From positions 1 to 45,388 of the forward strand of contig JANQPC010000010.1 in assembly GCA_028285485.1 (NCBI GenBank): 45,388 bases of DNA. Direction: 5' to 3'. The DNA comes from Paracoccaceae bacterium. GTDB lineage: Bacteria > Pseudomonadota > Alphaproteobacteria > Rhodobacterales > Rhodobacteraceae. Position 1 is the first letter of the stretch, and each line of letters begins with the position of its first letter. The notes below the pieces were generated by a model. The model ran no database searches and was not told the origin of the DNA. It saw only the letters and a list, made by a program, of their open reading frames with translations. Both the position numbers and the translations under genes were made by a program. This document shows, one piece after another, positions 37,421-45,388 of this stretch.

Positions 37421-38041
37421 TCACGCAACCCCTGCGCCAAGGCGCCGCACAATAAGGCGGAACGGGAACAATGCGATCAAAGCGAGGGCAATCTTTACCC
37501 CCCAGTCGGCAATCGCGAGCGAAACCCACAGGGGCGCCACGGGCCCCGCGCCCAGAAGCGGCAGCGCTTCATTGGCCCAGCCCACATCATTGGCAGGTTC
37601 GATCCAAATCAGCGCGGCGCTGAAAGCGATTGTGAAGAACAGCGCGGTGTCGATCGTTGAACCCACGAGGGTGGAGGCCAGCGGCGCGCGCCACCAGCTT
37701 CCCTCCCGCAACCGGTTGAAGATTGCGATATCAACAAGCTGCGCGGTGAGAAACGCGATGCCGGAGCCGATGGCGATGCGCAGGGTCACAAGCGGCCCAA
37801 ACTCGCCCACAATCTGCGTTCCGATCAGCGAGCAGGCCACGCCGGTGAGAAACCCCGCGAACACGACCTTCCGCGCAGTGGCGCTGCCATAGACCCGGTT
37901 CATCACATCGGTCACCAGAAAGGCGAGGGGGTAGGTGAAGGCCCCCCATGTCAGCCACTGGCCGAAGAGGAATTGCACCAGGATGTTTGAGGCCACCACA
38001 ACGGCAGCCATGGCAAGAATGCCGGGCAGAAGGCGGGTCAT
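37421..38041 (-). CDS. yhhQ: Queuosine precursor transporter (YhhQ family)
   Basis: A 206-residue inner-membrane protein with six predicted helices, of the vitamin-transporter-like YhhQ group that takes up queuosine precursors such as preQ0/preQ1 for tRNA modification. AFTYPLAFLVTDVMNRVYG and GSGIAFLTAQLVDIAIFNRLR, as shorter pieces, are the family blocks. No clear preQ1 riboswitch is seen in the 75 bases upstream, though that leader is A-rich. It lies downstream of the mepA gene group in the same direction. Confidence 0.9.
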   Translation of the reverse strand: MTRLLPGILAMAAVVVASNILVQFLFGQWLTWGAFTYPLAFLVTDVMNRVYGSATARKVVFAGFLTGVACSLIGTQIVGEFGPLVTLRIAIGSGIAFLTAQLVDIAIFNRLREGSWWRAPLASTLVGSTIDTALFFTIAFSAALIWIEPANDVGWANEALPLLGAGPVAPLWVSLAIADWGVKIALALIALFPFRLIVRRLGAGVA

Positions 38042-38116
38042 GAGGTTTTTTCCGTTTTTACAAGGTTGCGGAGACTTGGCCCATATCGCGGGACGGCGCG
38101 GGATAGCTTCTGCGCC

Positions 38117-38995
38117 CTAGTCGGTCAACCGGTATTCCACGATCTCGGTTTTCAGGAAAAACGCGAAGTTGTCGTCTGAAACCATCGTTAGCCGGGTGGC
38201 GCCCGCCGCATCGCGCCAGACGGCGAGGCCCTCAAGGTTCTGGTGGCGGCGCGCTGGCGTTTCAAGCACCGTTTCGCCGCCCGCGGGGCCGGTTGCGGTG
38301 ATCTCGAACCGCCGGATCCGGGTTTGAAAGCCCAGCGGCCCGCGAAACCATCGTTCAAGCACGTAAAGCTGGCCCTCGGGCCCGACATCGGCGCCCACCG
38401 GCTTGTAGCGCCCGAGCCGCGGCAGGGTGGCAAAGATGCGCCAGCCCGCGTCATCGAAAAGAAGCAGCGGGTGCGGCCCATCGCGTTCTGCGGCGTTTTC
38501 GGGCAGGGCGAAAAGCCGCCCCGCGGCATCGATGGCAAGCGCCTCGATCCCGCGATTGGCATGGCCGCGCCGCACGATCAGTGGGGGTGGCAGGCGCCGG
38601 GGCGCCGCGTTGGCGTTTTCGTAGCGCGCGATGCGGTGCACGCTTTCGAAGCTCACGTAGAAGGGCGCGCCCTCCGCCCAGGCCAGCCCCTCGGCATCGG
38701 TGAAATTGCGGTCGTCCCCTTCGGGGTCAATCCCCGCCAGGGGTGCGGCATGATCGATCCGAACACCGGTGATCCGCCCGTCTTGCCGCAGAAGCTGGCC
38801 CGAAACCAGGAACCCGCGATCGCCAATGGCCCGGAACCGCACACCATCCTCGGCCAGATCAATCGCGCTGATGCCGCCAAAATCGGCACTCTCCTCCTGC
38901 CAGCGAAAAGCACCCATCAGTTCCGCCTCGCCAAGGGCGGGCGCGGCGCAGGCAATCAGGGCGAGGCTTAGCGCGAGGCGAGAACGGCGCGGCAT
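38117..38995 (-). CDS. Esterase-like phytase-domain protein, exported
   Basis: A 292-residue protein with a signal peptide (LALSLALIACAAPALGEAE) and a beta-propeller of the esterase-like phytase type: FGGISAIDLAEDGVRFRAIGDRG, DAEGLAWAEGAPFYVSFE and NLEGLAVWRDA, seen as pieces, are the repeated blade motifs. It probably acts in the periplasm, perhaps on a phosphoester; the substrate is unknown. ATG 38995 overlaps the end of mepA by 28 bases; the longer frame lies inside mepA and is not protein-like. Confidence 0.85.
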   Translation of the reverse strand: MPRRSRLALSLALIACAAPALGEAELMGAFRWQEESADFGGISAIDLAEDGVRFRAIGDRGFLVSGQLLRQDGRITGVRIDHAAPLAGIDPEGDDRNFTDAEGLAWAEGAPFYVSFESVHRIARYENANAAPRRLPPPLIVRRGHANRGIEALAIDAAGRLFALPENAAERDGPHPLLLFDDAGWRIFATLPRLGRYKPVGADVGPEGQLYVLERWFRGPLGFQTRIRRFEITATGPAGGETVLETPARRHQNLEGLAVWRDAAGATRLTMVSDDNFAFFLKTEIVEYRLTD

Positions 38996-39825
38996 TGCTC
39001 GGGCAGATCGGCCATCACAAGTTCGCGCCGCGGCCTGGGCGGTGGCGCGTCGGGGTCCGGCGGCGGCGGGTTGAGGATGTTGTTGACCCAATCCTGCGCC
39101 TCGTCGCAGCCATCGCCGGTCGGGGGCGCCGCCTGTTCCACGCAACTGCGCGCGCCGCGCGGGCAGGCCAACCGCACATGAAAATGGTAGTGATGCCCCC
39201 ACCAGGGCCGGATCTTGCGCAGCCAGTCGCGATTGCCGCGCGCATCGTTACACATCTGCACCTTCGCGCCAGGGAACACGAAAATCCGGGTGACCGCGCG
39301 ATCCTTCGCGGCGGCCTTCAGGATCTCGTGATGCGCCCGGCTCCAGTTTTCGTTCACAAAGGCGCCCTCGGCCCGGCGCATGGAGATCGAAGAGATGTTT
39401 TCGCGGGCCTGGCGGCTCAGCCCCAGATCGGTGGCCGGCCGCATCCAGATATCGGCATCGAGCCCCGATTGGTGGGATCGGTGGCCGGAAACGGGCCCGC
39501 CGCGCGGTTGAGACAGATCGCCCACATAGAGCCCCTCCCATCCCGGCTGCGCGGCCGCGGTTTCCGACAACCGCTTGATGAATTCGATCACCTCCGGATG
39601 ACCCCAATTGCGGTTGCGCGACAACCGCATCGCCTGCCAGGTGGGCCCGGTTTCCGCCAGCTCCACCCCGCCCGCGAGGCAGCCGTTGGAATGGCCGCCG
39701 ATCACCGTTGATCGGTGCGAGGTGGGCGTTGGCTTCGCGCCAAAAAGCTCCTTGGCGGTGGGCTCTGCCGTTGCGGCACCTGCGGCGCACAGAACGGCCA
39801 GCGCCGCGCATAAGCGTTTGATCAT
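38968..39825 (-). CDS. mepA: Penicillin-insensitive murein endopeptidase
   Basis: A zinc peptidase of the LAS family that cuts D-Ala-meso-DAP crosslinks in peptidoglycan. The 285-residue product has a signal peptide (AALAVLCAAGAATAE), the zinc ligands in SHQSGLDADIWMRP and HHYHFHVRLACP, and conserved GHPEVIEFIKRLS. The tail is Pro/Arg-rich. It overlaps the transporter upstream as ATGA and the phytase-like gene downstream by 28 bases, so the three form one operon. Confidence 0.96.
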   Translation of the reverse strand: MIKRLCAALAVLCAAGAATAEPTAKELFGAKPTPTSHRSTVIGGHSNGCLAGGVELAETGPTWQAMRLSRNRNWGHPEVIEFIKRLSETAAAQPGWEGLYVGDLSQPRGGPVSGHRSHQSGLDADIWMRPATDLGLSRQARENISSISMRRAEGAFVNENWSRAHHEILKAAAKDRAVTRIFVFPGAKVQMCNDARGNRDWLRKIRPWWGHHYHFHVRLACPRGARSCVEQAAPPTGDGCDEAQDWVNNILNPPPPDPDAPPPRPRRELVMADLPEQCRAVLASR

Positions 39826-41177
39826 GGCTCTGCTCGATCTCCGTCGGGTTTCACCCAGATTAGCAAGAGAAGCCCGATTGCGAAAAGCACCAACAGCGGG
39901 ATCACGCCCAATTGCTGGCTACCTGTCGCCGCCGTGACGATGCCGATTGAGAGCGGCGCGACGAAAGAGGTGGCCTTGCCCGCCAGCGCGTAAAGCCCGA
40001 AGGCCTCGGTAATCCGCGCGGGATCGGCCTGGCGCACCATCATCGAGCGGCTGGAAGATTGCAGCGCGCCGCCCGCCGCCCCGATCACGGCGCCAACAAT
40101 GTAGAACGCGATCGTGGGCAGGGCCGACCCTTCCGCCACCGGGATCCCGAACACGGATGTGGGCGAGACGAAGATGATCGCCGCCGCAACGAGGGTCAGC
40201 GCAAGGATCGAGACGGTGATCACCGGCTTTGGCCCGAAACGCCCATCTGCGCGCCCGCCGATCCAGCAGAAGATCGCGCCGGTGATGATGGCAAGGATGC
40301 CGAAGATGCCCACATCCACCACGCCCCACCCCAATACGCCCGCGGCGTAAATGCCTCCGAACGCGTAGATACCATTCAGCGCATCGCGGTAGAACATCGA
40401 CGAGGCGAGATAGGCGAAAAGGCTGGGTGTTTGCGGCAGGCGGCGCAAGGTCTGGCCAAGCGCCGCAAGGGCGGGGCGCAACACGCCCGCCACGCGCCCC
40501 GCAGGCCGCGGATCGCGGACGAAGAGGAAGAAAGGCACCATGAAGACGATGAACCAAAGCGCCGTGAGCGGCCCCACAAAGCGGGTGCCCTCGCGCGCTT
40601 CGGGATCCAGCCCGAAGGGCGGGGAGAGGCCGATGAACGTGCGCCCCGTCTCCGCGCTTTCGGCAAAGAAGAATAGCATGATCACAAGCGCTGCAAGCCC
40701 ACCCAGATAGCCAAAGGCCCAGCCATTGCCCGAGATGCGCCCGATCTCTTCCTTGCTGCCAAGATCGGGCAGCATGGAGTTTGTGAAGATCGTCGCAAAT
40801 TCCATCCCCATAAGCCCCAGCGCAAAGAAGGCGAGCACCAGGATCAGGTTCACCTCCGTGGGTGTGGCCAGCCAAAGCCCCGAGGCGCCGATCACGTAGA
40901 GGGCCGAGAAAATCCAGATCCACCGCATCCGGGTGCCGGACGTATCGGCGATGGCGCCGAGGATCGGGGCGAGAAAGGCGATGATCAGCCCCGCGGTGCC
41001 AATGCCGAAACCCCAGGCCGCCTGCGCCGCCGAACCATCGCCGAGGATTTCCTTGACGTAGGGCGCGAAGATGAAGGTGAGAAGCAGCGTGTTGTAGGGC
41101 TGGCTCGCCCAATCGAAGAAGAACCATCCCCAGATGCGTTTCCGGTTTGCGGCGTGCCGGTTCGAGGGGGGTGCCAT
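39822..41177 (-). CDS. UMF1-family MFS transporter
   Basis: A 451-residue carrier with about twelve membrane helices. FFFDWASQPYNTLLLTFIFAPYV is the signature of the Atg22/UMF1 group of the major facilitator superfamily. The substrate is unknown; yeast Atg22 exports amino acids from the vacuole. ATG 41177 was chosen because the family start lies just behind it. It heads the operon with mepA and the phytase-like gene and is divergent from yggT. Confidence 0.9.
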   Translation of the reverse strand: MAPPSNRHAANRKRIWGWFFFDWASQPYNTLLLTFIFAPYVKEILGDGSAAQAAWGFGIGTAGLIIAFLAPILGAIADTSGTRMRWIWIFSALYVIGASGLWLATPTEVNLILVLAFFALGLMGMEFATIFTNSMLPDLGSKEEIGRISGNGWAFGYLGGLAALVIMLFFFAESAETGRTFIGLSPPFGLDPEAREGTRFVGPLTALWFIVFMVPFFLFVRDPRPAGRVAGVLRPALAALGQTLRRLPQTPSLFAYLASSMFYRDALNGIYAFGGIYAAGVLGWGVVDVGIFGILAIITGAIFCWIGGRADGRFGPKPVITVSILALTLVAAAIIFVSPTSVFGIPVAEGSALPTIAFYIVGAVIGAAGGALQSSSRSMMVRQADPARITEAFGLYALAGKATSFVAPLSIGIVTAATGSQQLGVIPLLVLFAIGLLLLIWVKPDGDRAEP

Positions 41178-41310
41178 GGCGGGCCTCTGCGCTGCGCTCG
41201 CGCGCACTCAAACAGGCGGGTGGCTTCCGCGCAATGCAAATTGCCTGCGCCTTGCCACACCGCGCCTGCGCGCTTAGGTGTGCGGCCAGACGCGAAGAGA
41301 AGGCCCGCCC

Positions 41311-41601
41311 ATGAACGCGATATTCGGTATCCTCGACATGCTGCTTGATGTGGCGTTCTTCATCATGATCGTGCACATCATCTTCAGCTGGCTGATCGCC
41401 TTCCAGGTGCTCAATCTCTACCAGCCGCTGGTGGCGCAAATCTGGGATGGGCTGAACCGGCTGCTGGAACCGATCTATGCCCCGATCCGCCGGATGCTGC
41501 CCAATACCGGCGGGCTGGATCTGGCGCCGCTGGTGGCGTTTCTGATCCTGATTGCCGTGCGCGATTTCATTCTGCCCGATCTCTACCGCGCCCTGATCTG
41601 A
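41311..41601 (+). CDS. yggT: YggT family membrane protein
   Basis: A 96-residue inner-membrane protein with two hydrophobic segments and the family block FQVLNLYQPLVAQIWDGLNRLLEPIYAPIRRMLPNTGGLDLAPLVAFLIL, seen as pieces (YAPIRRxLP). Its role is not settled; it is linked to cell-envelope and division functions. ATG 41311 follows GAAGAGAAGG. recQ lies 75 bases downstream with its own SOS box. Confidence 0.92.
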   Translation: MNAIFGILDMLLDVAFFIMIVHIIFSWLIAFQVLNLYQPLVAQIWDGLNRLLEPIYAPIRRMLPNTGGLDLAPLVAFLILIAVRDFILPDLYRALI

Positions 41602-41609
41602 TCGCGCTT

Positions 41610-41624
41610 GTTCACGGCCTGTTC
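41610..41624 (+). promoter_or_regulatory. LexA (SOS) box upstream of recQ
   Basis: GTTC-ACGGCCT-GTTC fits GTTC-N7-GTTC, the direct repeat bound by LexA in alphaproteobacteria. It lies 53 bases before the recQ ATG. A second, off-spaced GAAC-N6-GAAC follows nearer the start. Confidence 0.7.
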
Positions 41625-41676
41625 ATATGGAATGGTTCACAACAACGAGCAGTTTGAACCAAAATGAACAGGTCTG

Positions 41677-43713
41677 ATGGACGAGCCGCGCGCGCTTCTC
41701 GCCTCTGTCTTCGGTTTTGATGAATTCCGCCCTGGGCAGGAAGAGGTGGTGGCCGCCGTCACCGCCGGGCGGAACACGCTTGCGATCATGCCCACGGGCG
41801 GCGGCAAATCGTTGTGCTACCAGCTTCCCGCGCTTTGCCGCGCGGGGGTGACCGTTGTGATTTCCCCCCTGATTGCGCTGATGCGCGATCAGGTGCGCGC
41901 GCTCAGCGAGGCGGGCGTGGTGGCAGGCGCGCTCACTTCTGGCAATACCGAGGCTGAAACCGAGGCTGTGTTCGCCGCGCTTGATGCCGGCACGCTCAAG
42001 CTTCTTTACATGGCGCCCGAACGGCTGGCCTCCGCGGGCACAGAGCGGCTCTTGCGCCGCGCAGGCGTATCGCTCATCGCGGTGGATGAGGCTCATTGCG
42101 TTAGCCAATGGGGCCACGATTTCCGCCCCGATTACCTGCGCATCGGGGCCCTGCGCGCGGCGCTTGGCGTGCCGCTGGCGGCCTTCACCGCCACGGCGGA
42201 TGAGGAAACCCGCGCCGAGATCGTGGCGCGGCTTTTTGCCGGGGAGGCGCCCGTGACCTTCCTGCGCGGGTTTGACCGGCCGAATATCCACCTGGCCTTT
42301 GAACCCAAGAACAAGCCGCGCGATCAGATCATGGCCTTTGCTGCCGCCCGGAAGGGGCAATCGGGCATCGTGTATTGCGGCACGCGGGCAAAGACCGAAA
42401 GCCTGGCCGCCGCGCTGGCCTCCGCGGGCCACCCCGCCTGCCACTATCACGCGGGGATGGAACCGGAGGCGCGCCGCGGCGTGGAAGAGCGGTTTCAGCG
42501 CGAGGATGGGCTGATCGTGGTGGCCACGGTCGCCTTCGGGATGGGGATCGATAAGCCCGATATCCGCTGGGTGGCCCATGCCGATCTGCCGAAATCCATC
42601 GAGGCTTACTATCAGGAGATCGGGCGCGCAGGCCGCGATGGCGCGCCCGCCGAAACGCTGACGCTTTATGGCGCCGACGATATCCGCTACCGCCGCACAC
42701 AGATTGACGAGGGGCTCGCACCGCCGGAACGCAAGAGCGCCGATCACGGGCGGCTGAACGCGCTTTTGGGCCTGGCCGAAGCGCTGGCCTGCCGCCGCGT
42801 GGCGCTGCTGGGCTATTTCGGCGAGGCGGCGGAGCCCTGCGGCAACTGCGATCTTTGCGCCCGGCCGCCGGAAACTTACGATGGCTCCGTCGCCGTGCAG
42901 AAAGCGCTTTCGGCAATTCTGCGCACCGGCGAAAGCTTTGGCGCGGGCCACCTCATCGATATCCTCGTGGGCAACGCGACCGATAAGGTGCGCGCTCGCG
43001 GCCATGATCAACTGCCTACCTTCGGTGTGGGGCAGGATCTCGACAAGCGCGCCTGGCAGGGCGTGTTCCGCCAGATGATGGGCCATGATCTGGTGCGCCC
43101 CGATCCCGAGCGCCACGGAGCGCTCAGGATGACGGAGGCCGCGCGCCCGATCCTGCGCGGCGAGGCGGATATTCAGCTGCGCCGCAATGTGATCACACGG
43201 GCCGCGCGCCCGGCCGCCAAGGCGCTGGTCTCCGAAGAAGACGCGCCGCTGCTGGCCGCGCTGAAGGCCCGCCGCCGGGCGCTGGCCGAGGCGCAGCGGG
43301 TGCCCGCTTACGTGATCTTCCCCGACCGTACGTTGATCGAAATGGCCGAGGCGCGGCCAGATACGCTGGATGCCATGGCGCGGGTCAGCGGCGTGGGCGC
43401 CAAGAAGCTGGAACGCTACGGCGCAACCTTCCTCGAAGTGATCCGGGGCGAAGCGCCCGAGATCCCGCACCCCGCGCGGCGCAAGCTTGCGGGCGGGGCG
43501 GGCGCCGAGGTTTATGACCGGCTTGTGGAAACGCAGGCGCGGCTTGAGCGCGGCGAAACCGGGCTTGAAAAGCCGCTCAGCTGCTCTGCGGCCCTTCTGG
43601 CGCGGGTGGCGGAGGCGCGGCCAACCGAGCCCGGCGCGCTGACCCGCCTTTTGGGGGAGCGGCGCGCGGATCGGTTTGGGCCCGCGTTCCTTGATGTGTT
43701 GCGCGAGGCTTGA
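41677..43713 (+). CDS. recQ: ATP-dependent DNA helicase RecQ
   Basis: A 3'-5' helicase acting in recombinational repair and fork restart. The 678-residue product has the helicase core (TGGGKSLCYQLPAL near 40-53, DEAHCVSQWGHDFRPDY near 137-153), the zinc-binding and winged-helix RQC part (CGNCDLC), and a C-terminal HRDC domain followed by an extra helical segment. The final 90 residues seem to be an added repeat-like tail. The LexA box places it in the SOS response. Confidence 0.97.
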   Translation: MDEPRALLASVFGFDEFRPGQEEVVAAVTAGRNTLAIMPTGGGKSLCYQLPALCRAGVTVVISPLIALMRDQVRALSEAGVVAGALTSGNTEAETEAVFAALDAGTLKLLYMAPERLASAGTERLLRRAGVSLIAVDEAHCVSQWGHDFRPDYLRIGALRAALGVPLAAFTATADEETRAEIVARLFAGEAPVTFLRGFDRPNIHLAFEPKNKPRDQIMAFAAARKGQSGIVYCGTRAKTESLAAALASAGHPACHYHAGMEPEARRGVEERFQREDGLIVVATVAFGMGIDKPDIRWVAHADLPKSIEAYYQEIGRAGRDGAPAETLTLYGADDIRYRRTQIDEGLAPPERKSADHGRLNALLGLAEALACRRVALLGYFGEAAEPCGNCDLCARPPETYDGSVAVQKALSAILRTGESFGAGHLIDILVGNATDKVRARGHDQLPTFGVGQDLDKRAWQGVFRQMMGHDLVRPDPERHGALRMTEAARPILRGEADIQLRRNVITRAARPAAKALVSEEDAPLLAALKARRRALAEAQRVPAYVIFPDRTLIEMAEARPDTLDAMARVSGVGAKKLERYGATFLEVIRGEAPEIPHPARRKLAGGAGAEVYDRLVETQARLERGETGLEKPLSCSAALLARVAEARPTEPGALTRLLGERRADRFGPAFLDVLREA

Positions 43714-43764
43714 GGCGCGCCGCGCCTGCGTTACCTTGCGCCCTATCAGCGAAGAGGGGGTGCC

Positions 43765-44541
43765 ATGCTGACCGTGATCTCACCGGCCAAGCGGCTTGAT
43801 TGGGCCGAGCCGGGGCTTGAAGAAACCGAACCGCGGTTTCGCCGCGAGGCGCATATTCTGGCAGGCCATATGCGGCAGCTCTCGCTGACCAAACTCAAGG
43901 GCCTGATGGGGCTGTCAGACGATCTCGCGCGGCTGAATCGCGATCGGTTTCGTGCGTTTGCCGAGGCGCCCGGCGCAGAGGTTACGCGCCCGGCGATCCG
44001 CGCCTTCGCAGGCGATACCTATATCGGGTTCGATGCGGGAACCTTGGGCTCGGATGGCCTGGATTGGGCGCAGGAGCGGTTGCGCATTCTTTCCGGGCTC
44101 TACGGGCTTTTGCGGCCGCGGGATGCGATCCAGCCCTACCGGCTGGAGATGGGAAGCCGGCTGAAAACGCGCCGGGGCGGCACGCTTTATGCCTTCTGGG
44201 GCGAGGCGATCGCGGGGGCCCTGGCCGAAGATGCGCGGGCAATCGGGGCGGGCGCGGTGCTGAACTGTGCGAGCCAGGAATATTTTGGCGCGGTGCCCGA
44301 GGGGGCGCTGGGCCTTGAGGTTATCACGCCCGCGTTTCTCGAAGTGTCGGGCGAGGAGGCGCGGATGGTGAGCTTTTATGCCAAGCGCGCGCGTGGTGCG
44401 ATGGCGCGCTGGGTGATCGATAACCGGGTGACCGATCCCGCCGATCTTGCGGCTTTCGATCGCGATGGCTACGGCTTCGATGCCGCGCGGTCGTCTGCCA
44501 CCGCGCCGGTTTTCACCCGCGCCGCCCAGGCCGCGGCCTGA
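43765..44541 (+). CDS. yaaA: Peroxide-stress protein YaaA (UPF0246)
   Basis: A 258-residue protein beginning MLTVISPAKRLDW, the family signature, with LSGLYGLLRPRDAIQPYRLEMG and the C-terminal KRARGAMARWVIDNR, as shorter pieces. YaaA proteins bind DNA and limit damage from peroxide and free iron. Length is normal. It follows recQ by 51 bases, with a GAGGGGG site before the ATG, so both may share a transcript induced by DNA damage. Confidence 0.95.
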   Translation: MLTVISPAKRLDWAEPGLEETEPRFRREAHILAGHMRQLSLTKLKGLMGLSDDLARLNRDRFRAFAEAPGAEVTRPAIRAFAGDTYIGFDAGTLGSDGLDWAQERLRILSGLYGLLRPRDAIQPYRLEMGSRLKTRRGGTLYAFWGEAIAGALAEDARAIGAGAVLNCASQEYFGAVPEGALGLEVITPAFLEVSGEEARMVSFYAKRARGAMARWVIDNRVTDPADLAAFDRDGYGFDAARSSATAPVFTRAAQAAA

Positions 44542-44572
44542 AGCGTTTGGCGGCGTTCCTCTAACATCAGGT

Positions 44573-44619
44573 ACCACTTAAAGCGTTGAAATCTTTGATT
44601 TCAGGAAGCGTTGAGTGGT
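44573..44619. repeat. Nested inverted repeat between yaaA and the receiver gene
   Basis: ACCACT (44573-44578) pairs with AGTGGT (44614-44619), and inside it TGAAATC-TTT-GATTTCA is a perfect stem (7-3-7). AAGCGTTGA occurs on both sides of the inner stem. The layout resembles a dispersed palindromic element; it may also end both convergent transcripts. Confidence 0.55.
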
Positions 44620-44665
44620 TCCGGTCGTTCGCGCGGCGATCTGGCCGGTTCCGGCGCTGCCGGGA

Positions 44666-45388
44666 TCACTCCGCGGCCGCGCGCGCCGCGCCTGGCGCGG
44701 CATCCAGCCGAACGGCATTGATCACTTGCACCAGCTCGTCGCGTTTCAGCGGTTTCGTCAGGTAGTAATCCACCCCGCAATTCCGCAGATCCGCCTCGGT
44801 TTCGGGCCCGGCATGAGCCGTCATCGCAACGATTGGCAGGCGCGGCAGCCCGGCCTGGGACTCGTGGGTGCGGATCGCGATCGTGGCATCGCGCCCGTCC
44901 ATCGCCGGCATCGAGATATCGGTGAGCAGAAGATCGGGGCGCCCTGCGCCATAGGCATCCAGCGCTTCCCGCCCGTTTTCCACCATCGTGAGCGCGATAT
45001 CCTCGTTCTTCAGAAGCTTCGTCAGCACGAGCTGGTTCGTCTTGTTATCTTCGGCGGCAAGCACGCGCAGGCCGGTATCGGGCGCGGGAATGGGGGTGGC
45101 CGGGGGATGGGTTGCGGCCGGGGCTTCCGGCGCGGTTGAGGGCTGCGGCGCGGCAGGCGCAGGGGCCTCGGCCCCAGCTGGCATTGCGGGTTGCGGGATA
45201 TCGGTTGGCTGTGGCTGCGCGCCTGTGGGCTCTGCGGCGGGCGGGGCAGACACCCGCGGTGTGGCCCGGGCCGGGTGCGCCGTCTCGGCCGCTCCCGTCG
45301 GTGCCGGAACCGGCGCCTGTGAGGGGTGCGCGCGAATTGGCTCCGCAACAGGTGCGGATGGCGCTTGCGGTGCCGGATGGGATGGGAT
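44666..45388 (-). CDS. Receiver-domain protein, 5' part missing (hybrid kinase end?)
   Basis: The frame is open to the window edge, so the start lies outside. The visible 240 residues begin with a linker very rich in Pro and Ala (about 1-115), then a receiver domain: VLAAEDNKTNQLVL with the acidic pair, LLLTDISMPAMDGRDA with the phospho-acceptor Asp, MTAHAG, and YYLTKPLKRDEL with the switch Lys. This is how many hybrid histidine kinases end, so a kinase may lie outside; a stand-alone response regulator with a long linker is the alternative. Output cannot be read. Confidence 0.8.
   Translation of the reverse strand: MPSHPAPQAPSAPVAEPIRAHPSQAPVPAPTGAAETAHPARATPRVSAPPAAEPTGAQPQPTDIPQPAMPAGAEAPAPAAPQPSTAPEAPAATHPPATPIPAPDTGLRVLAAEDNKTNQLVLTKLLKNEDIALTMVENGREALDAYGAGRPDLLLTDISMPAMDGRDATIAIRTHESQAGLPRLPIVAMTAHAGPETEADLRNCGVDYYLTKPLKRDELVQVINAVRLDAAPGAARAAAE

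Noticed and set aside
38042-38116. preQ1 riboswitch before yhhQ
   Set aside because: The leader is A-rich but has no recognisable preQ1 stem and tail.

Overview
The window looks like a GC-rich chromosomal segment of an alphaproteobacterium of the Rhodobacterales/Roseobacter type. This rests on gene content and order (serC-serA behind a serC-type RNA leader, tamA-tamB, the split leuC/leuD/leuB locus, dnaN-recF-gyrB, rsfS-rlmH), on an alphaproteobacterial LexA box of the form GTTC-N7-GTTC, and on compact ATGA-type gene overlaps. No database search was possible; all names come from recognised motifs.

Layout. 1-622: no convincing protein gene, but many short hairpins. 623-856: a 77-codon gene of accessory-DNA character. 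1018-4638 (+): serC RNA leader, serC, serA and a PPP-type phosphatase. 4635-9040 (-): homogentisate dioxygenase (hmgA) followed by a tightly overlapping set of a degenerate metallo-beta-lactamase-fold protein, a small membrane protein, a flavin-dependent ring hydroxylase and a DUF2783 protein. 9099-9938 (-): rsfS-rlmH. 10197-10936 (+): DUF2975 membrane protein with a Cro-type regulator. 10933-16442 (-): tamA-tamB outer-membrane assembly pair. 16711-24632 (+, with one - gene): leuC and leuD, an integral membrane protein, a secreted nuclease-like protein, an epimerase with a divergent LysR regulator, leuB and a cupin. 24729-25840: a DMT transporter and tRNA-Pro(CGG). 26029-27358: a small divergent pair (membrane protein and HxlR regulator) with operator-like repeats. 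27594-33080 (-): dnaN, recF, lysE-like exporter, gyrB. 33371-36733 (+): two tandem TbpB-barrel lipoproteins and a Slam-type outer-membrane translocon. 36739-41177 (-): UMF1-family transporter, mepA, phytase-like esterase, yhhQ, a tiny transcript unit and arfB. 41311-44541 (+): yggT, SOS-controlled recQ and yaaA. 44666 to the end (-): C-terminal part of a protein with a receiver domain.

The most interesting part is 33371-36733. Two paralogous surface-lipoprotein candidates, each ending in a transferrin-binding-protein-B-like barrel, stand directly upstream of their likely exporter (Slam, type XI secretion). No TonB receptor gene lies beside them. The second lipoprotein has lost one base inside its signal peptide, and a strong terminator-like hairpin separates the cargo genes from the exporter. 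Other points worth attention are a tiny GTG-started ORF with an almost perfect extended Shine-Dalgarno and its own terminator (37191-37365), the hairpin-rich left edge, the operator palindromes of hmgA and of the HxlR pair, and the SOS box of recQ.
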